From Pectinophora gossypiella (lineage: Eukaryota > Arthropoda > Insecta > Lepidoptera > Gelechiidae): a stretch of DNA of 64,000 nt. Shown here piece after piece: positions 53,833 to 64,000 of this stretch. Under the pieces are notes generated by a model, which saw only the letters and a list, made by a program, of their open reading frames with translations, did no database searches and was not told the DNA's origin. Location of the stretch: the NCBI RefSeq assembly GCF_024362695.1, contig NC_065421.1, positions 7,192,598 to 7,256,597 of the forward strand, given 5' to 3'. Made by a program: the position numbers and the translations under genes. Position 1 is the first letter of the stretch. Each line of letters opens with the position of its first letter.

Positions 53833-54929
53833 ATGTCCAAATCGGTAGCTCGTTTGAAATCAATGAAAAAAGTTGGAGATAAAATAGACCACTCTTCTAA
53901 ATTGAGGACTAATATTCCTGCTGGAATGGCTGCTGCTGGTCCGCCACTAGGTCCTATGCTTGGCCAGGTAAGGATGTCGCATTCTTTTACCACCTGAGGG
54001 ATGTTTTATATAGAATCTAAATACATAACCTACAAAGGTGTATTTAAAATCTCATGTTGAACTTGGAGATTAAAGATTAATAAACATACTTTCAACTATA
54101 ATTATAGTTCTCTAATCATTGTTTTTCAACATTTTCAGCGTAATATTAACATAGCAGCATTTTGCAAAGACTTTAATGAGCGGACAGCTAACATAAAGCA
54201 AGGCATACCTCTTCCGACTAGAGTGAAAGTCAATTCGGATCGTTCCTACCAGTTGATTATTCATCAACCGCCAGCGTCGTATTTCTTGAAGCAAGCTGCT
54301 GGAATCAGCAGAGGAGCTATGGAGCCTGGTAAATTTTACTTACAATATTGATGAGATATTGACTTACAATATCCATCTTTTCATATTTAAATCTGTACTG
54401 CGATAGTGTATGCAGCTAATCTAACGGGCCAATGTTATCAAGGGCAAAGACTTCCCTTTCACATTGTTTGTATTGTTTCAGTGAAAGAAATCAGTGGAAA
54501 AATAACTCTAAAGCACATATATGAAATAGCCAAAATAAAGGCGCAGGACCCACCATTGGAATGGAGGCCCCTGGAGGAAATATGCACCATGTTAATAGCC
54601 ACTGCTAGAACATGCGGGATTGAAGTAGTCAAGGAACTTGATGCAAAGGTGGGGTGAAATTACTTTTATTTTCCATGTTGTGTTTATATAATAGAAAGTT
54701 TAGTGTATCAAACGTTGAATAAGTCTTCATTGATTGTTTTAAAATGTGGAAGAAATTCAACCATGAAGAAAATTATGATGTTTCAAGAATGGTTATGTTA
54801 TAATAATTGGTCATATAATTTTAATTCCAGGAGTACGGAGAATTTCTTGAAGAAAGGAAAAGAATTGTGGAAGAACAGAAGAAGATGCTACAAGAGAAGA
54901 GAGAAGCTAAGATGTTGAGAACTGCTTAG
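53833..54929 (+). CDS. mRpL11: Mitochondrial large-subunit ribosomal protein L11 (uL11m)
   Basis: Exons 53833-53967, 54139-54328, 54482-54648 and 54831-54929 join in frame to 196 residues, the usual length. The N-terminal domain shows AGMAAAGPPLGPMLGQRNIN, the conserved L11 Pro-rich segment at the thiostrepton-site surface. Then come FCKDFNERTANIKQGIPLP and VNSDRSYQLIIHQPPASYFL. The C-terminal RNA-binding domain has GKITLKHIYEIAKIKAQD and a GIEVV ending, followed by a basic mitochondrial-type extension (EERKRIVEEQKKMLQEKREA). It binds the GTPase-associated region of mitochondrial 23S-like rRNA. It shares its promoter region with SCYL1. No obvious AATAAA is seen within 100 bases of the stop. 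Confidence 0.95.
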
Positions 54930-56689
54930 TTATTTATTGCAATTTGTAGATATGTATAGATTAATTAATATAGCTTTATTAGGAGTTTCATGCTGTTTTG
55001 TAACATCCATACATACTTAAAGCCACTTGGATTCTGTTGGGGGGCCACAAGTGTCATCAGATATACTCTGGGAGACAACACTGATTGAAGTCCTAAGATG
55101 TCTTGTAAGAACCTTAGTCGGTTTTTACGACACATAACCCACCACCTTCCCATGGTCCTACCAACCAACCTTTCAGTCCTATGGACCGATCTTTGCCATC
55201 CCCACTTCTTGACACCCTACAAATACGACATGCTTGGATTAATATACTTTAGCAGAGATGCATACATATTGACCATAGCACACCCCATACAAAAATCTCA
55301 TTATTACCGTATGCAGCTGAATGTGTAAGTACGACCGAGAGGACGCGCGTATCGCACTTTTCATATATTTAGAAAAGTGCGGCACCTGGAGGAGGTCCAG
55401 GAAAAAGTGCCAGTGATAGCATTAATCAAAGTGTTATTAAAGAAACTAAAAAACAGCTGGCAGGGAGTGGGTGTGTATAGTATATACATATTATTCACCT
55501 CTACCTACCCCATCGGGGATGCAGGCGTGATGCTGTGTTATCAAAGAAAACCAAATTCATAATGGACACCATATTTATTGAACGGAACCTTAACAGACCT
55601 TAATAGCCTTAAATTTAAAGGCTTACCTAGTTTAGAAAAATACTCATTTCTTTACGCTATTAGAGATTTGTTCATAGATTTCAGAAGTTATTTGTACAAC
55701 TGTTTAAAATATTACCTCTATTTAGATCTCTGCTCATACTAAAGCTAAGGTTTGCGTCTATGCTAAGGAGGAAATTATACACTACAAATCTACAGCTACT
55801 CTACAAACAAATATAACAACATAAAATAACAGTCAGTAGGTTCTTTGATATCCAAAGAAATACGTATTGTTTGATGACTACCTCACTACAACATTAAGTA
55901 ACATGGTTGTAAACTGCAGTAGCTACTATTTAATTGAATATTTTCAGCTCTATAAACTTTGCTTTAAAAAACGATAGTTTACAAGTAAATATTTCAGAGT
56001 TCAAGAGTTTTTACAATTTTATTACAAAGCTAACTACTTATTGTAGGTATCACAAAAGACAGTCTATTCAAAAGACGACTTAATAATACAACCAAAATTG
56101 AAAATAAATATTTCTTACATAGTAGAGTGAAAAAATAGGATATTCTTAGATAAAAATAGGTACTTTGCTGCACTTAACCCTTGTTAATTTCTTAAAAATA
56201 ATGATACTTATACCTATTAGTTAATGAATATTCCTCAAAAAATAAAGTTTGCGATGTCAAAATATGTACTTGGATTAAAAATATATTTATCTGACGATTT
56301 GTTATAGGAGAGATTTGTAATGGTAACTAAAGTTGTAATTAGTTTTGTTCTATATAATACTAGAAGTCTGGTCTAAAACTAATAATTCGTTCAAAGTGAA
56401 AATAAATAATTTGTACTTTGAATACTGTCACAAAGATCATAAGAAGAATGTTCAACAAAGTAAATATAGGCAAACCATTAACGATTGCCTTGTCTGATAA
56501 AAATAAATCCCGTATGGAATTGTATAAAAATGAATCGCGTAAATAATCTTGACTTGTATGCACCTAGTAGGTACGTAAAATAGTTGCGTTCGTTGACGCA
56601 AAGAGAATGTGTAAAGTGGTGCCAATTGTGACACGTCAAAAAGATTTACTCCACAACCTTGGATCATGATGGCTTGTTATGATGGCACT
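54930..56689. other. Intergenic region between mRpL11 and NANP
   Basis: Contains the mRpL11 3' UTR and AT-rich DNA. A small fragment at 55480-55535 (CACCTCTACCTACCCCATC) is shared with repeats near 34390 and 44470. No coding region is supported. Confidence 0.5.
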
Positions 56690-59600
56690 TCAGCACACGT
56701 TGGCGCCCTGGCTGCGTCGCAACTTGGGCGAGTTTGGCAGCACCTCTGGCAGCTCCGTGACCTTGTCGATGGTGAAGTCCGGCAGGTCGGAGGATTCCTC
56801 GTCCTTCTGCAACGGTATCCACACCGTGCCACCCAGCTCGGCTTCTTTCCCGCCCTGAAATAACAGAATGTTGTCAATTAATAATCGGTAGGCTTGTCGC
56901 TTTCGCTTGGGTTCTACACTGCGGACATTTGTTCTGATGACATGGAAGTGAGGACCTTACGAGTCGAAGCAATATCACTGAACTTAGAGACGAAGGTAGA
57001 TCGCTTCAGTTTTGTCAGTAATACTATATTGCGATACTGCACTTATCTCTGAGCTGCTCGAATTCAGTAGATATTGAATCGAACAGTTTTCGATTAGATG
57101 CAACTTAAGAATGGCATATGCCAAAGTTTCGTACTAACCAAAAGTGACTGTGATTGCAATCAAGATCTCGAAAAACTGGTACGAGCCCAGATTCGTAGTG
57201 GGATCAATCAATAGATCGAAATAGAAAATTCTTGGCGGTGTATCCCGCGTCTGTGATACGTAGCAACAATGGCATTGCAACTTATTTGACTTGGGCAAGC
57301 TGTAATAGAAATGTGTCTGGTATTGCTACTGTACAAGTTTTTTTTTATTTCACGCGTTTTATTATGTCAAGCGTGTATACCTATATATTATGAACACAGG
57401 ACTTTGCCAAGGCACGCCAATGTCAACGTTCCCCACGAATTGTTCTGATATGCAAGTCATTATACATCTCTGCTATTTTGAATAAAATATTGGATAAGAT
57501 GAGAACTTCGGTTTTTTGAGATGTTTAATTGCTTACCTTAATATCAGTTTCAAGTTTGTCTCCAACCATGATGCACGTGCGCGGCTCGACGTTGAGTAGC
57601 TTGCAGGCTTCGAGAAAGATCTGCTGGTCCGGCTTCTCCCACGGCAGGTCTCCGGACACCAGCAAACAGTCGAAGTACTTGCGGAGGCCCAGCCGTTCGA
57701 TCTTCTGCCACTGGGCGCGCGAAGGCCCGTTCGTGATCAGACCGAGAAGATAATCCTCCCTGTGCCACATTCATCGACCATCCTTTCGTTATTTTCTGCT
57801 CCAGAACATGCTGAAACTCAGCACATGACATAACACATGGCAAATGATCTTGCACACGGACCACTGCACGTCAGCCACGCAAACATTTACATTCGTAATT
57901 TCCCGTTAAATTTACATGCCGGTTGCAAGAGCATTTATTAGCTGAAATGATACATGACAGTGTTATTCCCATATAATTTATACCAGATATATAAATTATA
58001 TACGAAAGAGACTTAAAACTAAGCAAGTGCCATGTTGAAGAAGCCGTTAATGATCTATATGGGATCGCCGCGACAGAGCACTAGAAGTTAATGTAGTGTG
58101 GCGTGTTAAATGCACATAATTTTAGCTTGCGTATCAAAATGGCACTAATTATAACGAGAGTATGTAAGAACCAATGGAGATGTTTCGTTACTTAATTACT
58201 CATTTATTGGGTAGGTGGGTATATGTAATAAACTGTAACTTTGTAAAGTGTGTTGGCATCGGCTGTACTGTGGGAAACTTTCTCCATCGCTTCACTGAAA
58301 TTTTTGAGGTAATGGTTTACCTTCGCCTCGATGTACTCCCCACAAATTTTACAAATACAATTCAAACCTAAGTGTTGCGCACGCGGCGCCCCGAGTTTAG
58401 TCACTCGTTGAGTAACAACTGAACTGTTGAAAAACAAGTCATTTATTAGCAACATGCGCGAAAAGTCAGCCCAACACGGGAGCGAAGGCATGGCCCTTGT
58501 GGCTTTAACTTAATACGTCTAAAAGGGCATTTAAATCTTATGCCTTCACAACACTTTGGCGCTGACTTTGTCATGATAGTTTCGAAAAATCAGTATACCA
58601 CTGATATCCATAGTATTATGTGGCAGCATGCTTCCAATGGCTGAAAACAGAATACAAATGAATCACTAATGAAGGTGCATCTATGCATGACGATGGTACT
58701 TCGTACCGAGTGATAATGTAATGGAGAATGCCTTGAAACAAAAAGAAAACAATTTAGTTTACCACATAACACCATGCACTAATGCAGCACATTCTAGAGA
58801 CTGTTCCAAATTGACAATCTGAACTAATAATTCGATGTCATAAATCAGAACAATTCCCTTTAATCTTGCTGCGGATAGATAATTTCCTTGCTCAAATATT
58901 TTTCATAATAAACATGTTATAAGTAGATATATACAGTCAATTAGTACCTATTTAAAGACAAAGGATAAAGCGAATGTAAGAGATTTAAACAAAGAAATTA
59001 CCGTTAAATATAAAGTATACTATGGAGAAATATATTAATGTGTAGACATGAAATTAATGTCTGTCCATAAATATTTCTTCATAACATAAATAATTTTCCG
59101 TAAAATTGTGAAAAACATACCGCAATGTCTCTAACAGATGAATTACGTCAGGCGTTAGAGCCAAATAGTGAAATCTCAATTTTATCCATTCGGCCGATAT
59201 ATTTTCTGAAAAAGAAAAATGCTTTCGATAATCCCATCCCATTATATTTACTAGAGATATGAAAGCGTAATAAAACTTATTTAGAGCTCAGTAAACAACG
59301 GAAAATACACTACAAAGTCTTATATCATCCCTAATTCTAATAATTTCCACCGCGTCACATCCCATTCACGTTTGTCTGTTTTTTGTGTTTTGCTCCTACC
59401 AATGTTTGTATAATCCGCCGCCCACACGCCCTTCGATGAAGCAACTGTTTGCGTAAACGATGAAAATATCAGGAGAAACAAGTGTTACCGCTCCAGAATT
59501 AATGTTGCACAAACTTGTTTATATTTGCTGCGGACAACCATGTTGATTCCGCCTTCCTTTACCCACATTTGCAGACTTGAATAAAGTACCTAGCTACTCG

Positions 59601-60606
59601 AGCAAGAGTCTATATTGGTTTTATTAGGTACATTATAAAGTATATTAGTTGTAGGTACTTCAAGATTTATGTTTAGTCGTATACAGAGTTACAAGTCGTT
59701 AGAAAACAAATTTGCAGCTACCAATAGCGTTTATGTCTTAAAGGTAATGTTTTTGTGATGACTAAAGTTAGCTTAATAATCTTCATAAACAGTAATGGGC
59801 TGATTGGGCTGCAGCCCAGGGCCCCGGGGTTACAAAGGGTCCCGCAAAAAAGTAGACCATAAGTTGAAAAAAAAATGTCTGTTAAAATATTTTTTGCTAT
59901 TAGTTGAGTATTAAGAGAGGCCCCCGAGTAGTTTTAACCCAGGGCCCCACAAATTCACGATCCACGAATATTATGTATAACAGCACATAGCATTGGTTTA
60001 TAGATATGATGTACAGTGAACTAAACGTTTGTTTAATCGGTGCTGTGTTTATGTTCCAATTTTGCACACTGAAAGAGAAACAGTGTTCCTCATTTATTGC
60101 TAATGAACGCGGCGACATTTTGGGCCCGCAGCCAACTCCGCGTTATGCTCTGAAGTTGTAATCATGAGACCGAATATTTACGTCTACAATCTTCAGTGTA
60201 TGTAGGTACCCACTGACTGACTAATGCACGAACAAAGAAACGATAGTGAACTTTGATTTCTTTCTTATGACGAAGTCTTGTGTTTTAAAAAGGACTTTCC
60301 CTTGATGCGTAGAATTGTTTATATTTATGCATTACAAAACCCCAAAGTGTTATGGGTAAGACAATTGGCAATTTATCTGTGATGACAGGACAGCGTTGAA
60401 GAATTAGAGCAACAGTTTGTGTTATACTAACTGGCAATATGCCTGTAGTTCTTGGGGAGACAGTTTCGCCAGAGGTGCGTGGGCCATTCGTCCAGGGTGA
60501 AGGAATCGTCATCGGGACGGGCGCGGAACGCACGGAGGAACTTAGAGGCGCTCTCCACAGCCACATCTTGGGGGAGACCGTACTCTTGCTGCAATATCTC
60601 CACAAG
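56690..60606 (-). CDS. NANP: N-acylneuraminate-9-phosphatase, HAD hydrolase, 5' exon not in window
   Basis: Minus-strand exons 60606-60432, 59205-59121, 57759-57537 and 56854-56690 join in frame for 215 residues to a TGA. HAD motifs: motif II in GLITNGPS, motif III Lys in WEKPDQQIF, motif IV in MVGDKLETDIK. The helical cap lies in the first two visible exons (EYGLPQDVAVESASKFLRAF, HYLALTPDVIHLLETLRED). The family removes phosphate from N-acylneuraminate-9-phosphate in sialic acid synthesis. Substrate identity is by family resemblance; a related HAD phosphatase is possible. Motif I (DxDxT, the nucleophile) should sit in a preceding exon. I searched 60607-61930 on this strand and did not find it. 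The gene may therefore start beyond 64000. Confidence 0.82.
59790..59960. repeat. Short GGGCCC-rich inverted repeat
   Basis: CAGCCCAGGGCCCCGGGG at left and AACCCAGGGCCCCAC at right, in an AT-rich intron of NANP. Resembles ends of hAT-type elements, but no clear target duplication is seen. Confidence 0.35.
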
Positions 60607-61930
60607 CTGTAGAAGGGAAACACCATTTTTTACATGGCCAAAAAGTACTACGCACATAAGGTGCGTCCCTACGTTATGCGTTACATAACATAAACAGTCG
60701 CACTGCTGGGCACGGGTCTCGCCTTATCAATAGTACAGAGCTTACTCCACTACGTCTTAGTGGTATGTACATACTTTTTATTCAAACGACGTAATAACAG
60801 CACAATTAAAGTAGCTAACCACAGAAATGATTGTCCTATGTGGGATTCGAACCCACGCCTAACAACACAGTAGTAGTAGAGTAGAACGGCGATAGACTGT
60901 AGGTAGATACCAGTAGTAGGTACTACGTACCAATATCACAACTACTCATTGTTACATAAGTATGTATTTCTCAAACATAGATACTTTATCAAAGTAGTTC
61001 CTAAATAAAATTAAGATTAGGTAAGTAAACACGAAACTAATGTCACACAACGTGACCTTGTATGAGTAATTTGTACATTAATTGAATGAGCCACAAAGAT
61101 AAAAATACGATTTCGTACGTCAGAAAATAATTGGATATGGTAAGATTTAATTGCGTCTCATATTAATTAATTAGATTTTAGAAAACGTCACGTGTGAAGT
61201 AGAGTGGAGGAATGAAATGTAAAATACGTCTGTATGTACAAATAGAGATATTTGTGTTACGAATGCTACGATGTGTCGACATTTTGTCTTGTTATGTGTA
61301 TAAGGAAGTGTCCAAGTATCTGTCCAGGAATAGCCGGGGTCGACGCCCTGCCCTGTCGGCGTTCACTCACCTGTTGCTTGGCACAGCTTCGCGGATGAAA
61401 GATGATACCCCATTATAATTCTACCGATACATAACAGCCTAAATACATACTGAACTAATGACGATGATAAATAATTAAGCCTCAGAAGTCTGTGTTAACT
61501 TTTCAAGATTGTGAAAAGTTTTGCAAATGTCTTTTATATGTTGTTTGCTTTTTGGCTGCTTTAAATTACTGTATTATGTCATATTAGTTCTATACGGTGC
61601 TTTCAACTTTACATGGATATTGTATTGAAAAGGGATACCCCTTGGTAAGGAATAAAAAAATGTTTGGACTGAGAACTTTTATTGGATAAACATATTTCAT
61701 CCATTTGTAACTGTAAACATTAATTGAACATCAATAGGTATTTCCACAATACATAAAATTATATTTTGGCATGACTTGCTCAACATTAAAAGCAGTTTGT
61801 ATTGGTGACATAAGTTATTAAGTACATTTTTATTACAAAACTTTATGAAAAAGTAAACAAACACAAATTGGTACATACTTAGTACTTAAAAGTATATTGA
61901 AGTATTACTTTAATAGGCATATTGACTTTA
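60607..61930. other. Interval between visible NANP exons and neurochondrin 3' end
   Basis: AT-rich, no supported exon. A tRNA B-box-like patch (GGGATTCGAACCCACG near 60842-60857) looks like a decayed SINE head. A donor-like GTGAGT on the minus strand near 61369 follows an open stretch too short to judge. Confidence 0.4.
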
Positions 61931-64000
61931 TTAGTCTCCAAACAATTTCTTTCCTAATTCCATTAACCGGTGGTTTCTGCACATTTTGAGGGCACCAGCC
62001 TTCTTTAATACTGGGATGACACTTTCATTTGAATCTACTAGTCTACACAAGAAGTCCTCAAATGCTGATTTAACATTTGGTTGCAGGGTTCCAACTTTAA
62101 CTTTAACAAGCATGTCAGTAATACCTTCGGCCCATCCACTCTCAATGGCAAACTCAGAAATCCAGGGCACAATTGTTAGGACTCCACTCATAGTTTGCAT
62201 ACCCAAGAACCACAAATCTGCAATTTCATTCCAATTTTCCTTGTATGCCATGGATACAACCAATGTATTAGGGTCATTGGATTCATCAATATTGTATGCG
62301 TCCCAAAGAAATCTTATTGTAGAGGTAATGTATCTGCATATAGAGAAGTCATTCTTCTTGACCTTGCCCGCTTGTTGTTTCAATAAAAGTAATCCCAAAA
62401 CAGCCAAGTGGCCATGCAAAACAAGATTTTCAGGTATGTTCTTGAGTTCTGGTAGATTATTGAATATGAATTTAAGCAAAGTGTTAAACAACATGCTGTT
62501 TTCAACAACTTTAGGTGCCAATACTGTGAGATTCATGAAAATATTACAAAGGCTGACCATTGCAGCTCTCGAATCCTTCATGTCTTCCAAAAGTTGAGGG
62601 TCTAGTTCAGGTTCAGGTTGGGTCCTTGGTTTTCCCCTTTCAGATTTCGGTATAGGTGGCTTTTTATAGTGAACAATGGACCAGTGGAAGTTCATGGCTT
62701 CATAGAGGATATCTTCCTGTTTTAAGTTTAATACTATATCTCTTGCTTTATCCTCAACAACAAGATGGCATAGGGCTGGTAACATCAGACGCAACAAATC
62801 AATCTGACCCATTAGAGATGTATCTATGTCCAATCCTTCTCCATCTGACTTATTTTTTTCAGCTAACTTTCTAGCTCTATGTGCATGGAAGGAATCATTA
62901 GCCAGAGAAAACATAAATGGCAGCAAAGTGTAGATTTGTTCCCTCATAGCTGTAGTTTCTTGGGCAATCCACGCTACTAGTACTCGCACCATAGCACATA
63001 CAAACACCTTTTCGGCATCAGGCAACTTGTCTTTGTTTTTGTCATTGGATACTTTAGTAAGAATTGAAACAACAGCATTGAAAGCTCCCTTGAGACTTGT
63101 GTATACAGATTGCTTCTCTTTCTGTTCAAGGTCTAGTTGATCAGTTGCCATGTAATTGATGGACAGCTCCAATACAATAAAGCAAGAAGTCACCAAATCA
63201 GCATTTGCAACAGCTTGCTTAAAACTTCTGTCCTCTAATTGCATTCTGACTTCAATAGCACATAGTTGGAGAAGCAAAAGGAAGAATTTTTTTGGGTTTT
63301 CTTCATCATTAAGACACCATTCAATTCCAAGAAGATCAACAATATTAGCAGCCAGTTTAAGGGCTGGATCCCTCTGGTTTTTACCAATTTTACTGGTAAG
63401 AATGTCATGTAGAGCTTTGTATATACTTTGAGGCCAGGTTTCTTCAGAGGATCCTGGGATAACTGAAGATTTGTTGCAGCTGTACAGTAAAGCACTTAAA
63501 ATTGTTGCCAATTCAAACTTTCTTTCAGATTGATCTGTGGCAAAATCTAAAGCTATCTTATTTACCAGGGCATGGAAGGGTTTGGGATCAGAACCCCAGG
63601 CAGCAGGTCCATATCTTGACACAAGTTTCACAAGAATATTAAGGGCTTCATCAGTCTGGAAGCTTTGATGGGAATAGATCTCAGACATCTTTTTAATAGC
63701 ACCTACTTCGATGAGTGCCTTTTGTCCAGCTTCCTGCTCAGCGATACATTGGAGGCAAGTGTACGCTTCACTGATAATGATGAGATTGTCATCGTAGTCG
63801 TCATTGTCAGACGTCTGCACAATGTCGAGGAACACTGGTATGTTGGCCAGCATCTCAGGGTGTGTGGCCAGCTCCGGATCGTTGCAGAAGCATGTGAGGA
63901 TGGACAGCGCGACGGACTTGTACACGGATGGCGGACAGTCATCTTGAATGCCGGTGCTTGTCAGCAGTTTCTTCAGAAATTTGAACCCGATGGCTTCGAA
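61931..64000 (-). CDS. NCDN: Neurochondrin, 3' part, running off the right edge
   Basis: An open frame with no intron over the visible 2070 bases: 689 residues to the TAA at 61931-61933. The frame continues past 64000 (FEAIGFKFLKKLL at the edge), so internal Met codons such as that at 63925 are not the start. The protein is almost entirely alpha-helical armadillo/HEAT-like repeats. Landmarks include LSILTCFCNDPELATHPEML, LQCIAEQEAGQKALIEVGAI, RMQLEDRSFKQAVANADLVT and LVDSNESVIPVLKKAGALKM. These match neurochondrin, a cytosolic leucine-rich protein linked in vertebrates to neurite outgrowth and to CaMKII and receptor signalling. A Lys/Pro/Glu-rich loop (KPPIPKSERGKPRTQPEPE) interrupts the repeats. 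It is on the same strand as NANP and may lie in its intron. Confidence 0.9.
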   Translation of the reverse strand, partial: FEAIGFKFLKKLLTSTGIQDDCPPSVYKSVALSILTCFCNDPELATHPEMLANIPVFLDIVQTSDNDDYDDNLIIISEAYTCLQCIAEQEAGQKALIEVGAIKKMSEIYSHQSFQTDEALNILVKLVSRYGPAAWGSDPKPFHALVNKIALDFATDQSERKFELATILSALLYSCNKSSVIPGSSEETWPQSIYKALHDILTSKIGKNQRDPALKLAANIVDLLGIEWCLNDEENPKKFFLLLLQLCAIEVRMQLEDRSFKQAVANADLVTSCFIVLELSINYMATDQLDLEQKEKQSVYTSLKGAFNAVVSILTKVSNDKNKDKLPDAEKVFVCAMVRVLVAWIAQETTAMREQIYTLLPFMFSLANDSFHAHRARKLAEKNKSDGEGLDIDTSLMGQIDLLRLMLPALCHLVVEDKARDIVLNLKQEDILYEAMNFHWSIVHYKKPPIPKSERGKPRTQPEPELDPQLLEDMKDSRAAMVSLCNIFMNLTVLAPKVVENSMLFNTLLKFIFNNLPELKNIPENLVLHGHLAVLGLLLLKQQAGKVKKNDFSICRYITSTIRFLWDAYNIDESNDPNTLVVSMAYKENWNEIADLWFLGMQTMSGVLTIVPWISEFAIESGWAEGITDMLVKVKVGTLQPNVKSAFEDFLCRLVDSNESVIPVLKKAGALKMCRNHRLMELGKKLFGD

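Noticed and set aside
54406..54481. Extension of mRpL11 exon 3 upstream
   Set aside because: Intron read-through. The acceptor at 54481 joins the previous exon in phase and gives the conserved L11 sequence.
60820..60900. tRNA-like B box on the minus strand
   Set aside because: Only a B-box and partial arm are present; no cloverleaf can be formed. Probably a decayed SINE.

Overview
This is an insect nuclear genome segment, most likely from a moth or butterfly. The evidence is animal genes with GT-AG introns, an AT-rich background, abundant tRNA-headed SINEs, TA-target mariner/Tc1 elements and hairpin MITEs. No species can be named from the sequence. I rebuilt all gene models by joining exons by eye, checking reading frame and splice sites at each junction.

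Layout, left to right. (1) 71-9027 (-): spastizin/ZFYVE26, with its start at right and cut inside the FYVE finger at the left window edge. A four-kilobase intron holds an unrelated five-exon plus-strand gene for a small single-pass membrane protein with a cysteine cluster. (2) 10713-13234 (+): mitochondrial cardiolipin synthase, divergent from ZFYVE26. (3) 13415-14357: a nest of hairpin MITEs. (4) 16111-17082 (-): an intronless TACC-domain gene. (5) 18146-28016 (-): NDUFAF1 (CIA30), whose 4.5-kb first intron contains a second intronless TACC-domain gene (24763-26322). (6) 28969-34645 (+): glucosamine-6-phosphate N-acetyltransferase, divergent from NDUFAF1, with an intact DD37D mariner (maT-type) in an intron. 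(7) 39847-53225 (-): SCYL1 pseudokinase in 13 exons, with a broken Tc1 element and many SINEs/MITEs in its introns. (8) 53833-54929 (+): mitochondrial ribosomal protein L11, divergent from SCYL1. (9) 56690-60606 (-): the last four visible exons of N-acylneuraminate-9-phosphatase; the exon with the catalytic DxD is not in the window. (10) 61931-64000 (-): the 3' part of neurochondrin, running off the right edge.

The genes are housekeeping and trafficking functions rather than one pathway. Three products act in mitochondria (cardiolipin synthase, complex I assembly factor, mRpL11). Two act in amino-sugar metabolism. Several act at membranes or microtubules (spastizin, SCYL1, TACC). Head-to-head pairs with short shared promoters recur three times.

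The accessory content is the more unusual part. It includes two TACC paralogues lying within and just beyond one host gene, a full-length mariner with perfect ends, double-hairpin MITEs moved as units, a SINE whose head joins tRNA-like and 5S-rRNA-like sequence, and a SINE whose target duplication coincides with a SCYL1 splice donor.
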